64,000 nt of DNA. Source: Maridesulfovibrio sp. (GTDB lineage: Bacteria; Desulfobacterota; Desulfovibrionia; Desulfovibrionales; Desulfovibrionaceae). How positions within the stretch are numbered: position 1 is the first letter of the stretch; every line of letters starts with the position of its first letter. The position numbers and the translations under genes are program-made. Below are positions 11,138 to 20,473 of this stretch, piece after piece. The notes beneath the pieces are model-generated. The model did no database searches. It saw only the letters and a program-made list of their open reading frames with translations, and was not told where the DNA came from. The stretch is from contig NZ_OY780933.1 in the NCBI RefSeq assembly GCF_963676065.1, positions 3,202,122-3,266,121 on the forward strand, in the 5' to 3' direction.

Positions 11138-11175
11138 CGCAATTTCATAAAAGAAATTGCGGCCTTAATTTTTTG
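11138..11175 (+). terminator. Second intrinsic terminator
   Basis: The stem CCGCAATTTC/GAAATTGCGG with loop ATAAAA is followed shortly by TTAATTTTTT. It may back up the preceding hairpin. Confidence 0.7.
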
Positions 11176-11187
11176 ATAACGCTCAAT

Positions 11188-11250
11188 AGCGCTACGCGGC
11201 GAAGCTTATTTAAACCCTTTTGCAAAAAGGTTTAAGCCGCCGGAGGCATG
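11188..11250. repeat. REP-like palindromic element at the 3' end of feoB
   Basis: This GC-flanked nested palindrome has outer arms GCGGC/GCCGC and inner arms TTTAAACC/GGTTTAA around CTTTTGCAAAAA. It lies immediately after the feoB stop. It resembles the palindromic 3' elements scattered in Desulfovibrio genomes (recollection). Only one copy was found in this window. It could terminate or stabilise the feoAB transcript. Confidence 0.5.
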
Positions 11251-11252
11251 CT

Positions 11253-13433
11253 TTAAATCAGCAGAATACCCACCTGATAAATAATCACTGACAGCGTGTA
11301 GCCGAAAGCAAGAGACCCGAACACCGAGAAAGTAGCCCACTTCCAGTTCGTCTCACGGGCTATAACCGCCACCGTAACCATACACGGCACATAAACCATC
11401 AAAAAGATGAACACCGACCAGATGACGGGACCGGTCCAAGCTTTATCAGCTGCTATTCTTTCACTTAGCGAGAGAGCCCCATCGGGATCTTCTTCCCCTA
11501 ATGAATAAGCCGTAGACATGGTGGAAACGAATACTTCCTTGGCTGCAAAAGCTCCGATAAAAGCGATATTTGCCTGCCACGGGAATCCTGCTACATCCGT
11601 AACCGGAGAAATAGCTTCACTCAAACGGCCTGCATAGGAATGCTTGAGGGCTGCCTCTCCTTCGTTGTAGCTGATCTGAGAAAGGGATTGCGCAAGCTTG
11701 CTTTTTATTTCCTGTTCGCTACCGGACCATGAAGCACTCTGCTCAACTATCTTGGTCCGCTGGGCCTCATAACCGGCAACACGTTCAGCCGGCAGCTGCG
11801 GAAAAGTCATCAACGCCCACATAAGGACGGAAATGGCAAGGATTACGGTCCCGGCCTTCTTTATATATTCCCAGACGCGGTCCCATGTATGGATGGCAAT
11901 CCCGTGCAAAGTGGGAATACGGTAGGGGGGCAACTCCATAACAAACGGGGTGGATTCACCTTTGAGCGCAGTCCAGCGCAGAAGCCGTCCGAAACAAAGA
12001 GCCAGCAGCCAGGAAATAAGAACCAGCCCGAACATTACCGTGGTCGCATTATCCGGGTAAAAAGCACGGACCAGCATGAGGTAAGCTGTGGTCTTGGCAC
12101 CGCAGATCATGAACGGAGCGGTTAAAATAGTGGCAATACGTTCCTTGGGACTACGCAGGGTACGGCAGGTCATAACACCGGGTACTGCGCATCCTCCCGG
12201 CAGACCGCCGGACATGATGAACGGCATAATCGACATACCGTGCAGCCCGAATGAACGAAATACACGGTCGACCATATACGAAACACGGGCCATATAACCG
12301 AGATCTTCGAGAAAAACGAGCATGGCGAACATAATCAGGATCAGCGGCGTAAACCCCATCACAGCCCCTACACCGTCAATAACCCCGGAAGTGATCATAG
12401 ATTTGAGCAGACCGTTAGGCAGCAGAGAACCGATCATATCGGAAAACCATGCAAAAATGCTTTCCACCCAGCCCTGCGGCACAGCTCCGACATTGAATGT
12501 AACGTAAAACATTCCATACATGATCAAAAGCATGATCACAGGACCTAAAAATTTATGGGTCAGCACCAGATCAATCTTGTCGGAAAAATCGAAACGCAGA
12601 TTGTCCTCACGGCTGATGACTCCCTGCTTGAGGATGGAATTAATGAATCCATACCTGTAATCTGCAAGGACAGCTTCAGGATAAGTGTTCAGGGTTTTCT
12701 GAATATGCTCAGAAACCTTCTGGACCTCTTCCTCCAGTCTCGCGGACAACGGGCCGGCCTTACGACCGTTTTCTATAACGATTTCATCTTCTTCAAGATA
12801 TTTAACCGCCAACCAGTGAGGGTCGTAGCGGTCAGTCATGAAATCATTTTCGGTGATAATCGCAGTCATTTCTTCAATGACCGGATCAAGATCGTGACCG
12901 TATGAAATATTTACCGGATTCCATTCGCCTTTAGTCGTTTCCACAACTTTTTGGACGGATTCCATCAGTTCTTCCTTACCCTCGCCCCGGCGGGCCACGC
13001 ATTCCACAACAGGAACGCCCATAAGCTCGGATAACTTTTTGGAATCAATACGGATGCCTTTTTTGCGTACCTCGTCCATCATATTCAGGCCGAGAACAAC
13101 GGGAACACCTATCTCCATGAACTGCACCGCAAGGTACAGTGAACGCTCAAGGGAGGTTGCATCAAGCATGTTGATAACAACTTCCGGCTTCTCATCCACA
13201 ATAACATTCCGGGCAACAACTTCTTCCATAGAATAGGAAGTAAGCGAATATGTTCCGGGCAGGTCTACCAGATTAGCGCAGAATTCAGGGGTGCAATAGC
13301 GTCCCTCTGTGCGGTCCACAGTAATTCCGGGATAGTTGCCCACTCTCGCGGTTGAGCCGGTCAGGGCATTAAACATGGTGCTCTTGCCGCAATTGGGCTG
13401 ACCGGAGACCGCTACAAAATATTCCTTTCCCAT
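11253..13433 (-). CDS. feoB: FeoB ferrous iron transporter
   Basis: The protein has 726 residues. The N-terminal GTPase has the P-loop GQPNCGKST (11-19), the G3 motif DLPG (57-60) and G4 NMMD (117-120). A helical spacer domain leads to the C-terminal membrane part (from about 280) with the Gate-type motifs, including a conserved Cys in SGGLPGGCAVPGV. It imports Fe(II) across the inner membrane. feoA lies 3 bases upstream in the same transcript and a Fur-box-like site sits before feoA, so iron repression is expected. No feoC was seen. The transcript ends in the palindrome at 11188-11250. Confidence 0.96.
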   Translation of the reverse strand: MGKEYFVAVSGQPNCGKSTMFNALTGSTARVGNYPGITVDRTEGRYCTPEFCANLVDLPGTYSLTSYSMEEVVARNVIVDEKPEVVINMLDATSLERSLYLAVQFMEIGVPVVLGLNMMDEVRKKGIRIDSKKLSELMGVPVVECVARRGEGKEELMESVQKVVETTKGEWNPVNISYGHDLDPVIEEMTAIITENDFMTDRYDPHWLAVKYLEEDEIVIENGRKAGPLSARLEEEVQKVSEHIQKTLNTYPEAVLADYRYGFINSILKQGVISREDNLRFDFSDKIDLVLTHKFLGPVIMLLIMYGMFYVTFNVGAVPQGWVESIFAWFSDMIGSLLPNGLLKSMITSGVIDGVGAVMGFTPLILIMFAMLVFLEDLGYMARVSYMVDRVFRSFGLHGMSIMPFIMSGGLPGGCAVPGVMTCRTLRSPKERIATILTAPFMICGAKTTAYLMLVRAFYPDNATTVMFGLVLISWLLALCFGRLLRWTALKGESTPFVMELPPYRIPTLHGIAIHTWDRVWEYIKKAGTVILAISVLMWALMTFPQLPAERVAGYEAQRTKIVEQSASWSGSEQEIKSKLAQSLSQISYNEGEAALKHSYAGRLSEAISPVTDVAGFPWQANIAFIGAFAAKEVFVSTMSTAYSLGEEDPDGALSLSERIAADKAWTGPVIWSVFIFLMVYVPCMVTVAVIARETNWKWATFSVFGSLAFGYTLSVIIYQVGILLI

Positions 13434-13436
13434 ACC

Positions 13437-13670
13437 TTAATCCTCGGGATTAACCACAATGAAATCAGCTTCATTATTGCGCAGGGTCAATGTAAAACCT
13501 TTCATGCGCAGCGCGACAGGATCTTTAAGCGGAGCGCGTCCTACTACCATGAATTCCGTGCCGGGAACGAGCCCCATATCCCGGATACGGCGGCCGAGTT
13601 CACCGCTGGCATTTACCGAGACAACAACACCTTTCTGGTCTTTTTTCATTGTTCTGAGTGATACAGACAT
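13437..13670 (-). CDS. feoA: FeoA, SH3-like accessory protein of FeoB
   Basis: With the ATG at 13670 the protein has 77 residues (MSVSLRTMKKDQ). GGGGAG lies upstream; a longer GTG start at 13691 would place the codon in the leader and is less likely. The SH3-like core has the family signature GELGRRIRDMGLVPGTEFMVV and RAPLKDPVALRMKGFTLTLR. Family knowledge: FeoA is a small cytoplasmic partner needed for FeoB activity. feoB starts 3 bases after this gene. Confidence 0.93.
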   Translation of the reverse strand: MSVSLRTMKKDQKGVVVSVNASGELGRRIRDMGLVPGTEFMVVGRAPLKDPVALRMKGFTLTLRNNEADFIVVNPED

Positions 13671-13701
13671 AACTCCCCTTATATCAAACACCTTACATTT
13701 T

Positions 13702-13720
13702 GATTATGAATAGCATTCTC
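13702..13720 (-). promoter_or_regulatory. Fur-box-like operator upstream of feoA
   Basis: Read on the minus strand, GAGAATGCTATTCATAATC matches 15 of 19 positions of the classical Fur box GATAATGATAATCATTATC. It sits 31 bases before the feoA start, where Fe-Fur would block transcription. Confidence 0.7.
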
Positions 13721-13954
13721 AGCTGCGGATCTAGAGCAGCCGTAATTTGAATCCGTTACTTAGCCACGCTCATGATTGAAAGTCAATCTCACACCTGACA
13801 ATAATATATGTATTTTTTGAAACAACCAATACTATACCATTTAAGTATGCATTATCCGACGTCAACATGCTATGATAATTTTATTGTGGATAAGATTCCC
13901 TGGAACCTTTACAGTTCATGAACCGACTATCCTTATAACCCCGTATTATTTTAT

Positions 13955-15166
13955 ATGAAAAAAATACTTTCTTACGAAGACCTGCGGCAATACGCCAAAA
14001 TTCTTTCATGGGCCTTAAGCAGCCAGATGAAAAACGGCCTTAAAAACAAAGATATCATCGTAATTAAATATGATTACCCTGCCACCCCGCTGGCCGAAGC
14101 TCTCTTCGCTCTACTTATAGAAAAACACCTGCACCCGGTAATGGAGATCGCACTGACACCAGCCATGAAGGCAGAACTTTACATCAATTCCAGCTACGGA
14201 CAATTAACATTTCATCCTCCCGGCAAGGAGGAATTATACGCAAAGGCGACAGGAGTTGTACGCATTCATGCCTCGGAAGAAGTGGAAGCCATGACCGAAG
14301 TTGATCCACGCTCAATCACGGAAAGCCGGAACGGCTCCCGTCAGTTCAGACAATCCATCGAGAAACGCAAGCTTTATGGAAAACTCGCATGGACAGAATG
14401 CGTCTACCCAACACAGGCGCTAGCGAAAAAATCAGGTCTAACCCTTGAAGATTACACCACCCGCCTGATGCGGGCCTGCTACCTGAACATGCCCGAACCG
14501 GACCGTGAATGGAAAAAGATATCCGAACAAACCGATGAAATAGCCCGCTGGCTTACATCTCTTGAGATTAAAACCATACGCATGCAGTCCGAACTTTGTG
14601 ATCTGTTTTTCTCTCCCGGAGAGAACCGCCGCTGGCGGGGTGCCGCCGGTGAAAACATACCCGGTTACGAGGTGTACATTTCACCTGACTGCCGCACCGT
14701 AAACGGGATTTACTTCGCAGACCTGCCATCATTATATATGGATAAAGCCACATTTGGAATTCAAATAGAATTCATGGACGGCATCGCCATGCGGGCCAAA
14801 GCCATGGGTGGAGAAAAATTGCTGCTCGATCAGTTACGGACGGATGGCGGTTCCCGCCGCGTGGGTGAATTTTCGCTCACCGACGCCTCCATCTCCCGGG
14901 TAGACCATTTCATGGCTCAAACCATACTTGATGAGAATTTCGGCGGCGAATACGGCAGCTGTCACATAGCACTGGGACAATCATTAAGTGAAAATTTTGC
15001 AGGTCCGCCGGAAATACTTGATAAAGCGATGATGGACTCTCTGGGATTCAACACTTCATCCATTCATTGGGATCTCGTAAATACGGAAGAAAAAAAAGTA
15101 ACCGCTAACCTTGCCGATGGCAAAAAAGTGACTATTTACGAGAACGGACGGTTCAATTTGCCATAA
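13955..15166 (+). CDS. M29 family metallo-aminopeptidase (AmpS/PepS type)
   Basis: The protein has 403 residues, typical for M29. An N-terminal domain (about 1-190) precedes a metal-binding domain. Family-like features include the FMDGIAMRAKAMGG segment, a late string DHFMAQTILDENFGGEYGSC, and HIALGQSLSEN, which contains the His and neighbouring acidic ligands of the dimetal site. Family knowledge: M29 enzymes remove N-terminal residues from peptides in the cytoplasm. No Shine-Dalgarno is visible before ATG 13955, so the exact start is uncertain. The gene is divergent from feoA and precedes grpE without obvious linkage. Confidence 0.85.
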   Translation: MKKILSYEDLRQYAKILSWALSSQMKNGLKNKDIIVIKYDYPATPLAEALFALLIEKHLHPVMEIALTPAMKAELYINSSYGQLTFHPPGKEELYAKATGVVRIHASEEVEAMTEVDPRSITESRNGSRQFRQSIEKRKLYGKLAWTECVYPTQALAKKSGLTLEDYTTRLMRACYLNMPEPDREWKKISEQTDEIARWLTSLEIKTIRMQSELCDLFFSPGENRRWRGAAGENIPGYEVYISPDCRTVNGIYFADLPSLYMDKATFGIQIEFMDGIAMRAKAMGGEKLLLDQLRTDGGSRRVGEFSLTDASISRVDHFMAQTILDENFGGEYGSCHIALGQSLSENFAGPPEILDKAMMDSLGFNTSSIHWDLVNTEEKKVTANLADGKKVTIYENGRFNLP

Positions 15167-15212
15167 ATAAGCATGAATTTGAAAAAAGTTCCCTTTCCAC
15201 CTCTTTAACGTG

Positions 15213-15240
15213 TTGACAAGATATGCGGGATGCTTATTTG
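15213..15240 (+). promoter_or_regulatory. Candidate promoter of grpE-dnaK
   Basis: Consensus TTGACA (15213-15218) is followed after 16 bases by TATTTG (15235-15240), 70 bases before grpE. No CIRCE element was found, so control by HrcA is not supported. Confidence 0.45.
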
Positions 15241-15309
15241 TCTAATTGTGCGGTCTGACTGCCCTTTTTAAAGGTTCTCAGGCCGCTAATTTATGACACC
15301 GGAGAGTCC

Positions 15310-15888
15310 ATGTCTGCAAAAGAAGATAATAAAGAAATGAATGAACAGGAAACCGCGGCTACTGAAACAGAAGAAACCGCGGAAGCTGAAAATGAAGTAA
15401 CTTTAAGCGAAGAGGAACTCAAGGCTCTTTGCCGTGAACACGTATGCCCCGCATGCGATGTGATGGGCGAAGCCAAAGAGGAACGTCTCCGCGCACTGGC
15501 TGAAACGGAAAACATAAAGAAACGTCTCGCCCGCGAAACTGCCGAATTGAAAAAATTCGCGGCGGATTCGATTCTTTCCGATTTACTGCCCGTTCTGGAT
15601 AATCTTGATCTGGCCCTTGACCATGCCCAGAATCTTGATGCCTGCAAAGACTTCGTAATCGGCGTGGACATGACCAGAAAAATGTTTCTGGAAACCCTCG
15701 CCAAACATGGTCTTAAGGCTGTGGGTAAAGTCGGAGATGAGTTTGACCCCAATTTTCACGAAGCCATGGGCATGGCTCAGGTTGCGGATATTCCCGACAA
15801 ATCCATCGCCCAAATCATGCAGCGCGGTTACGTGCTGAAAGAACGCGTCATCCGCCCTGCAAAAGTAATGGTGAATAAATTATCCTGA
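15310..15888 (+). CDS. grpE: GrpE nucleotide exchange factor
   Basis: The protein has 192 residues. A long acidic N-terminal tail (about 1-40, many Glu and Thr) precedes a helical dimerisation region and a C-terminal beta wing with the GrpE signature (GDEFDPNFHEAMGMAQVADI and RGYVLKERVIRPAKVMV). GrpE releases ADP from DnaK. An unusual CREHVCPACDVMG segment around residues 45-57 holds a CxxC motif, not a normal GrpE feature, which may bind metal or sense redox. It is followed by dnaK in the same direction after 87 bases. Confidence 0.95.
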   Translation: MSAKEDNKEMNEQETAATETEETAEAENEVTLSEEELKALCREHVCPACDVMGEAKEERLRALAETENIKKRLARETAELKKFAADSILSDLLPVLDNLDLALDHAQNLDACKDFVIGVDMTRKMFLETLAKHGLKAVGKVGDEFDPNFHEAMGMAQVADIPDKSIAQIMQRGYVLKERVIRPAKVMVNKLS

Positions 15889-15975
15889 TTTTTGCACCCG
15901 GCCTCTTTACAACCGGGATTCAGGACTTAAATCATAATGCAGTAAAACAAAAAATACATCTGGAGGAATTTATAT

Positions 15976-17895
15976 ATGTCTAAAATTATCGGAATTGACC
16001 TTGGAACTACCAACTCCTGTGTTTATGTTATGGAAGGTAAAGACCCCAAATGCGTTTCCAACGCAGAAGGCGGACGTACTACTCCTTCCATCGTAGGCTT
16101 CACTGACAGCGAACGCCTCGTTGGTGAAATCGCAAAACGTCAGGCTGTTACCAACCCTGAAAAAACCGTATTCGCTATTAAACGTCTTATGGGCCGTCAG
16201 GTAAGTACTCCTGAAGTAAAAAAATGGTCCGAACACTGCCCCTACCCCATCGTAGATGGTAAAGGTGGCGATGCATGGGTTGAAATCGCAGGAAAGAAAT
16301 ACAGCCCGTCCGAAATTTCTGCCATCATCCTGCAGCAGCTCAAAAAAGATGCTGAAACATACCTCGGCGAACCTGTTTCCGAAGCAGTTATCACCGTACC
16401 CGCATATTTTAATGACTCTCAGCGTCAGGCAACCAAAGACGCAGGACGCATTGCCGGTCTTGAAGTAAAACGTATCATTAACGAACCTACTGCAGCATCT
16501 CTCGCTTACGGCTTTGACAAAAAAGCCAACGAAAAGATCGCGGTATTTGACCTCGGTGGCGGTACCTTCGATATCTCCATCCTCGAAGTAGGTGACAATG
16601 TCGTTGAAGTACGCGCTACCAACGGTGACACTTTCCTCGGCGGTGAAGACTTTGACAACGCTGTAATCCACTACCTCGTAGATGAGTTCAAACGTGAAAA
16701 CGGCATTGACCTCGCAAGCGACCGCATGGCTCTTCAGCGCTTGAAAGAAGCCGGTGAAAAGGCAAAGAAAGAACTCTCCACTTCCATGGAGACTGAAGTC
16801 AACCTGCCCTTCATCACCGCTGACCAGAACGGCCCCAAACACTTGATGGTCAAGATTTCCCGCGCCAAGCTGGAAAAACTGGTTTCCGACCTTGTTGACC
16901 GCACCAAGGCTCCCTGTCAGAAAGCACTGAAAGACGCAGGACTCACCGCAGCTGATATTGATGAAGTTATCCTCGTCGGCGGTATGACCCGTATGCCTCT
17001 GGTACAGCAGAAGGTTCAGGAATTCTTCGGTAAAGAACCCAACCGTTCCGTTAACCCGGACGAAGTTGTAGCAATGGGCGCATCCATTCAGGGTGGTATC
17101 CTCGCCGGTGACGTAAAAGATGTACTCCTGCTTGATGTTACTCCTCTGTCTCTGGGTATCGAAACCATGGGCGGTGTTTTCACCAATCTTATCGAAAGAA
17201 ACACCACCATCCCGACCCGCAAGAGTCAGGTGTTCACCACAGCGGCTGACAACCAGCCCTCTGTGTCCATCCACGTTCTGCAGGGTGAGCGCCCCATGGC
17301 TGCTGACAATATGACTCTCGGACGTTTCGAGCTGACCGGAATTCCCGCAGCTCCCCGCGGCGTACCTCAGGTTGAAGTTACCTTTGATATCGACGCCAAC
17401 GGCATTGTAAACGTTTCCGCAAAAGACATGGGCACCGGTAAAGAACAGTCCATCCAGATCACCGCTTCTTCCGGCCTGTCTGAAGACGACATCGAAAAGA
17501 TGGTCAAGGATGCTGAGTCACACGCTGAAGACGATAAGAAAAAGCAGGAGCTCATCGAAGCCCGCAATCAGGCTGATTCCCTGATCTACACCACTGAAAA
17601 ATCCCTGCGTGAAGTAGGTGAAAACGTGGATGCAGAGCTCAAGGCTGACATTGAAGCCAAAAGCGAAGACCTCAAAAAGGTTCTGGAATCTGAAGATCCT
17701 GAAGCCATCAAGCAGGCAACAGATGCTCTGGCACAGGCTTCCCACAAACTGGCTGAACAGCTCTACGCCCAGCAGAATCAGGCTGGCCCCGAAGGCGCAG
17801 CAGGTCCTGAAGGCGCAGCAGATGCCGGTGCAGCTTCCGCAGATGAAGATGTAGTCGATGCAGACTTCACCGAAGTAAAAGACGAAAAAAAATAA
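15976..17895 (+). CDS. dnaK: DnaK (Hsp70 chaperone)
   Basis: The protein has 639 residues. The actin-like ATPase domain (1-about 385) starts [12 protein letters not shown] and contains the [12 protein letters not shown] phosphate loop and [11 protein letters not shown]. The substrate-binding domain and helical lid follow, with a tail ending [12 protein letters not shown], which matches the DnaK C-terminal motif. The Shine-Dalgarno TGGAGG is strong. DnaK works with GrpE (upstream), CbpA and ClpB in this window. dnaJ is not adjacent. A terminator follows at 17941-17978. Codon use is highly regular, as expected for an abundant protein. Confidence 0.98.
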   Translation: MSKIIGIDLGTTNSCVYVMEGKDPKCVSNAEGGRTTPSIVGFTDSERLVGEIAKRQAVTNPEKTVFAIKRLMGRQVSTPEVKKWSEHCPYPIVDGKGGDAWVEIAGKKYSPSEISAIILQQLKKDAETYLGEPVSEAVITVPAYFNDSQRQATKDAGRIAGLEVKRIINEPTAASLAYGFDKKANEKIAVFDLGGGTFDISILEVGDNVVEVRATNGDTFLGGEDFDNAVIHYLVDEFKRENGIDLASDRMALQRLKEAGEKAKKELSTSMETEVNLPFITADQNGPKHLMVKISRAKLEKLVSDLVDRTKAPCQKALKDAGLTAADIDEVILVGGMTRMPLVQQKVQEFFGKEPNRSVNPDEVVAMGASIQGGILAGDVKDVLLLDVTPLSLGIETMGGVFTNLIERNTTIPTRKSQVFTTAADNQPSVSIHVLQGERPMAADNMTLGRFELTGIPAAPRGVPQVEVTFDIDANGIVNVSAKDMGTGKEQSIQITASSGLSEDDIEKMVKDAESHAEDDKKKQELIEARNQADSLIYTTEKSLREVGENVDAELKADIEAKSEDLKKVLESEDPEAIKQATDALAQASHKLAEQLYAQQNQAGPEGAAGPEGAADAGAASADEDVVDADFTEVKDEKK

Positions 17896-17940
17896 TTCCC
17901 GTACGCACTTGCATAGCTGAAAAGTAAAGTATAATTTAAT

Positions 17941-17978
17941 CCGGCCTTCCTTGATTACAGGAAGGCCGGATTTTTTTT
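17941..17978 (+). terminator. Intrinsic terminator of grpE-dnaK
   Basis: The stem CCGGCCTTCC/GGAAGGCCGG has loop TTGATTACA and a run of eight T residues. Confidence 0.95.
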
Positions 17979-18033
17979 GCCTTCCCTTGACGAATTAACT
18001 TTCATGGGCCACAAACTTTGCATGGAAAACTCA

Positions 18034-20073
18034 ATGAATAAAGATAAGGCCGCGCGCCTTTCACACAATATTTTTGCCGTTGTCCTGTTGGCGACTTTTA
18101 TTTTTGCCGCATCAGGCTGTGTTTCACTTCAAAAACAGCCTGTCAAAATCCCCACCGTTTCCACGGAATCGATGAACACCCAGACTCTGGTCAGTGAAGC
18201 GGAAAAGGCATGGAAAACACGGGATTATATCACCAGTGAACTTTTCTACACCAGATTGCTGGAACGAAGCGACATACCGGAGAAGGTAATACTTCCGGCA
18301 ACGGAAAGACTGGCCGTAAGCTCCTTCAAATCCGGCCACTATCACGAAGCCGAAGCCCGTCTCGATCAATGGAAGAAACTTTCGGATGAAGCGGTAAACT
18401 CGCCGGTCTGGCAGAAATACTATTTCGAGACCCTCACAGCCATAAAAGATTTTCCCAAGTTGAGAGATCATCTTTCCCAGACCATGGAAGATCCGTTTCT
18501 GTCATGGGAAATCCGCTCCGCTGCCGGGAAAAATCTTTCCGGCATGAAGCAGGATGCCGAATCTCTTGCCGCTCTTGAAAGGCTCTATGCCATCGCTCCC
18601 GAAGATTCCAACAAGCAGGAGCTTGAGCAATGGTTCATGAAAGGACTTGAAGAAAAAAGCATGGCTGAAATCGCAGCCATGGCCTCTCTTGTTCCTGCCG
18701 AATCCAACTTGAAGTTTCCCTATGAGCTGCTGATCTTCGAGAAGGCCGTACGCCAATCTGAAGATACTGAATACTGGCCTATGTCATGGCGCGCCATGGC
18801 CGGAATCATCCAAAACGGCCAGATTGAAGATAAGGCTTACTTCACCGGAATACTGAATAAACTTGAAGAGAAGCTCGGAATACCACGCGTGGGTATCGCT
18901 CTTGTACTTCCCATTTCAGGTCGTTTTCAGGAATACGGGTGGAAAATAGTGCGCGGTGCCAGCGCCGCCCAGTGGGAAATGACCAAAGCCGGGCTCGATG
19001 TTGACGTGCAGGTTATCAATACCGAATCTCCCGATTGGGTGGAAAGGCTTCAGAACCTGCCTCCCTGGTACACCACCATTGGTGGTCCCATAAGCGTAAA
19101 AGCTTTTAAACAACTGGAACAGGCCGGAACCTATGCGGACAAAGTAACCTTCTCCTTCCTTGCCAAACCGGGCGATCTTGAAGAAGGCAAGCAGGTCTGG
19201 AGATTCTTTTCCAGCCCGGAAGACCAGATCCGTGCCTCCCTCGACCTTGCTGTTAATGATCTGGGCATCACAAAACTGGCTGTTCTCTATCCGCAGGAAA
19301 AATTCGGACGCCAGATGTCCAAGAAATTCTTTGATATGGCTGCCATGCGCGGAGCAAAAATAACCGGCATGGAATCATATCCTCCCCGGGATTTTCCCAA
19401 ATGGGGTAAAGTCGTCGGCAAGCTGGTCCGTGCTCCTCAGAAAAAGGCTCAGAATAAAGCCGAAGGGCTGGGTGAGGACGCTCCCCTGCCGGAAACAGAT
19501 TTCGGTGCGGTTTTTATACCGGACACATGGCATCAGGCACAATTGCTGATCCCGCACTTCTTTTTTCATGAAGCGGATACCCTCGTATTCCTCGGACCTG
19601 AGCTCTGGAGTCAGGCACTGAACTCAGCCCGTGATGTTGAAGCCCGTAATCTGCGCCTGACCGTAGCTCCCGGGGCATGGTGGTCCGCAAGCGACGGCGC
19701 AGGACGTCTTAAAGAAGTGATGAATCGAGAAGGTCTCGGCACTCCTGATTTCTGGATTGCACTGGGCTATGATTTCATCAAATTCGCAGGACGCCTCGGT
19801 ACATTTTCCCAAGGCTGGACAGCCCAAACAGTTAATGCCCGCATCAGCGAAGCAGAACATATGGATTTCAGCCTCGCTCCCATAAGCTGGGATGCACAAG
19901 GACATGCCAGCCAGAAACTCTACCTGTTCCGTCCTGAACAGAACGGTAAAACCCGCATCGACGCAAAGCTTATAAGCACGACCCTGGCTAAGGCCAAAGC
20001 AAGACGAGAAGCCCGCGTTAAAGCCTGGGAAGAGAATCAGGCGGAGCAGGAAGCGAAGAAAGCAGAACAATAA
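18034..20073 (+). CDS. LpoA-like outer-membrane lipoprotein (penicillin-binding protein activator family)
   Basis: With ATG 18034 the protein has 679 residues. A lipoprotein signal peptide ends in the lipobox ASGC (cysteine at about residue 29). An N-terminal TPR-like helical half (about 40-280) is followed by a type-I periplasmic-binding-protein fold (about 290-650; VGIALVLPISGRFQEYGWKI). Family knowledge: the LpoA/LppC family activates penicillin-binding proteins or, in other lineages, binds ligands; the role here is inferred. A longer frame from TTG 17977 would begin inside the dnaK terminator and is rejected. The very C-terminus is a Lys/Glu/Ala-rich helix. Confidence 0.8.
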   Translation: MNKDKAARLSHNIFAVVLLATFIFAASGCVSLQKQPVKIPTVSTESMNTQTLVSEAEKAWKTRDYITSELFYTRLLERSDIPEKVILPATERLAVSSFKSGHYHEAEARLDQWKKLSDEAVNSPVWQKYYFETLTAIKDFPKLRDHLSQTMEDPFLSWEIRSAAGKNLSGMKQDAESLAALERLYAIAPEDSNKQELEQWFMKGLEEKSMAEIAAMASLVPAESNLKFPYELLIFEKAVRQSEDTEYWPMSWRAMAGIIQNGQIEDKAYFTGILNKLEEKLGIPRVGIALVLPISGRFQEYGWKIVRGASAAQWEMTKAGLDVDVQVINTESPDWVERLQNLPPWYTTIGGPISVKAFKQLEQAGTYADKVTFSFLAKPGDLEEGKQVWRFFSSPEDQIRASLDLAVNDLGITKLAVLYPQEKFGRQMSKKFFDMAAMRGAKITGMESYPPRDFPKWGKVVGKLVRAPQKKAQNKAEGLGEDAPLPETDFGAVFIPDTWHQAQLLIPHFFFHEADTLVFLGPELWSQALNSARDVEARNLRLTVAPGAWWSASDGAGRLKEVMNREGLGTPDFWIALGYDFIKFAGRLGTFSQGWTAQTVNARISEAEHMDFSLAPISWDAQGHASQKLYLFRPEQNGKTRIDAKLISTTLAKAKARREARVKAWEENQAEQEAKKAEQ

Positions 20074-20155
20074 TTACCTCCGCGTATCCGGCGCAATCGG
20101 ATACAGAGACAAGAATTTAGATCAATAAGAAAAGATTCCGCAAAAGGAGAAATTC

Positions 20156-20449
20156 ATGAGTGACGAAAAACTCAATTTAGAGGAAGTTGCCCGTGTGGCA
20201 CGCCTTGCAAGACTTGATTTATCAGCAGAAAAAACCGCGTTATTTGCAGGCCAGCTAAATAACATCCTCACATACATGGACAAATTAAACGAAATAGACA
20301 CTTCCGAAGTAGAACCCATGTTCAGCCCGGTGGAAAATACCACTGTGCTGCGCAAGGATGAAGTCAAGAAGGAACATACCAGAGAAGAAGTCCTTTCCAA
20401 TGCCCCGGACTCAGACGGTCAGTATTTCGTTGTTCCCCGCATAGTATAA
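20156..20449 (+). CDS. gatC: Asp-tRNA(Asn)/Glu-tRNA(Gln) amidotransferase subunit C
   Basis: The protein has 97 residues, standard for GatC. It shows the family pattern VARVARLARLDLSAEKTALF, LNNILTYMDKLNEIDTSEVE, and VLRKDEV. AAAGGAG precedes the ATG. GatC tethers GatA and GatB during conversion of mischarged Glu-tRNA(Gln) or Asp-tRNA(Asn). gatA follows after 24 bases; gatB is not in this window. Confidence 0.95.
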   Translation: MSDEKLNLEEVARVARLARLDLSAEKTALFAGQLNNILTYMDKLNEIDTSEVEPMFSPVENTTVLRKDEVKKEHTREEVLSNAPDSDGQYFVVPRIV

Positions 20450-20473
20450 CTTAAAGCCCATACGGATTAAAAT

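Noticed and set aside
15166..15310. CIRCE operator for HrcA before grpE
   Set aside because: No TTAGCACTC-N9-GAGTGCTAA-like inverted repeat is present.
15970..17274. 434-codon open frame antisense to dnaK
   Set aside because: It is a shadow of the strong codon bias of dnaK; no ribosome site and the sense gene is certain.
17977..18033. N-terminal extension of the LpoA-like protein from TTG 17977
   Set aside because: The start lies in the T run of the dnaK terminator and would push the signal peptide inward.
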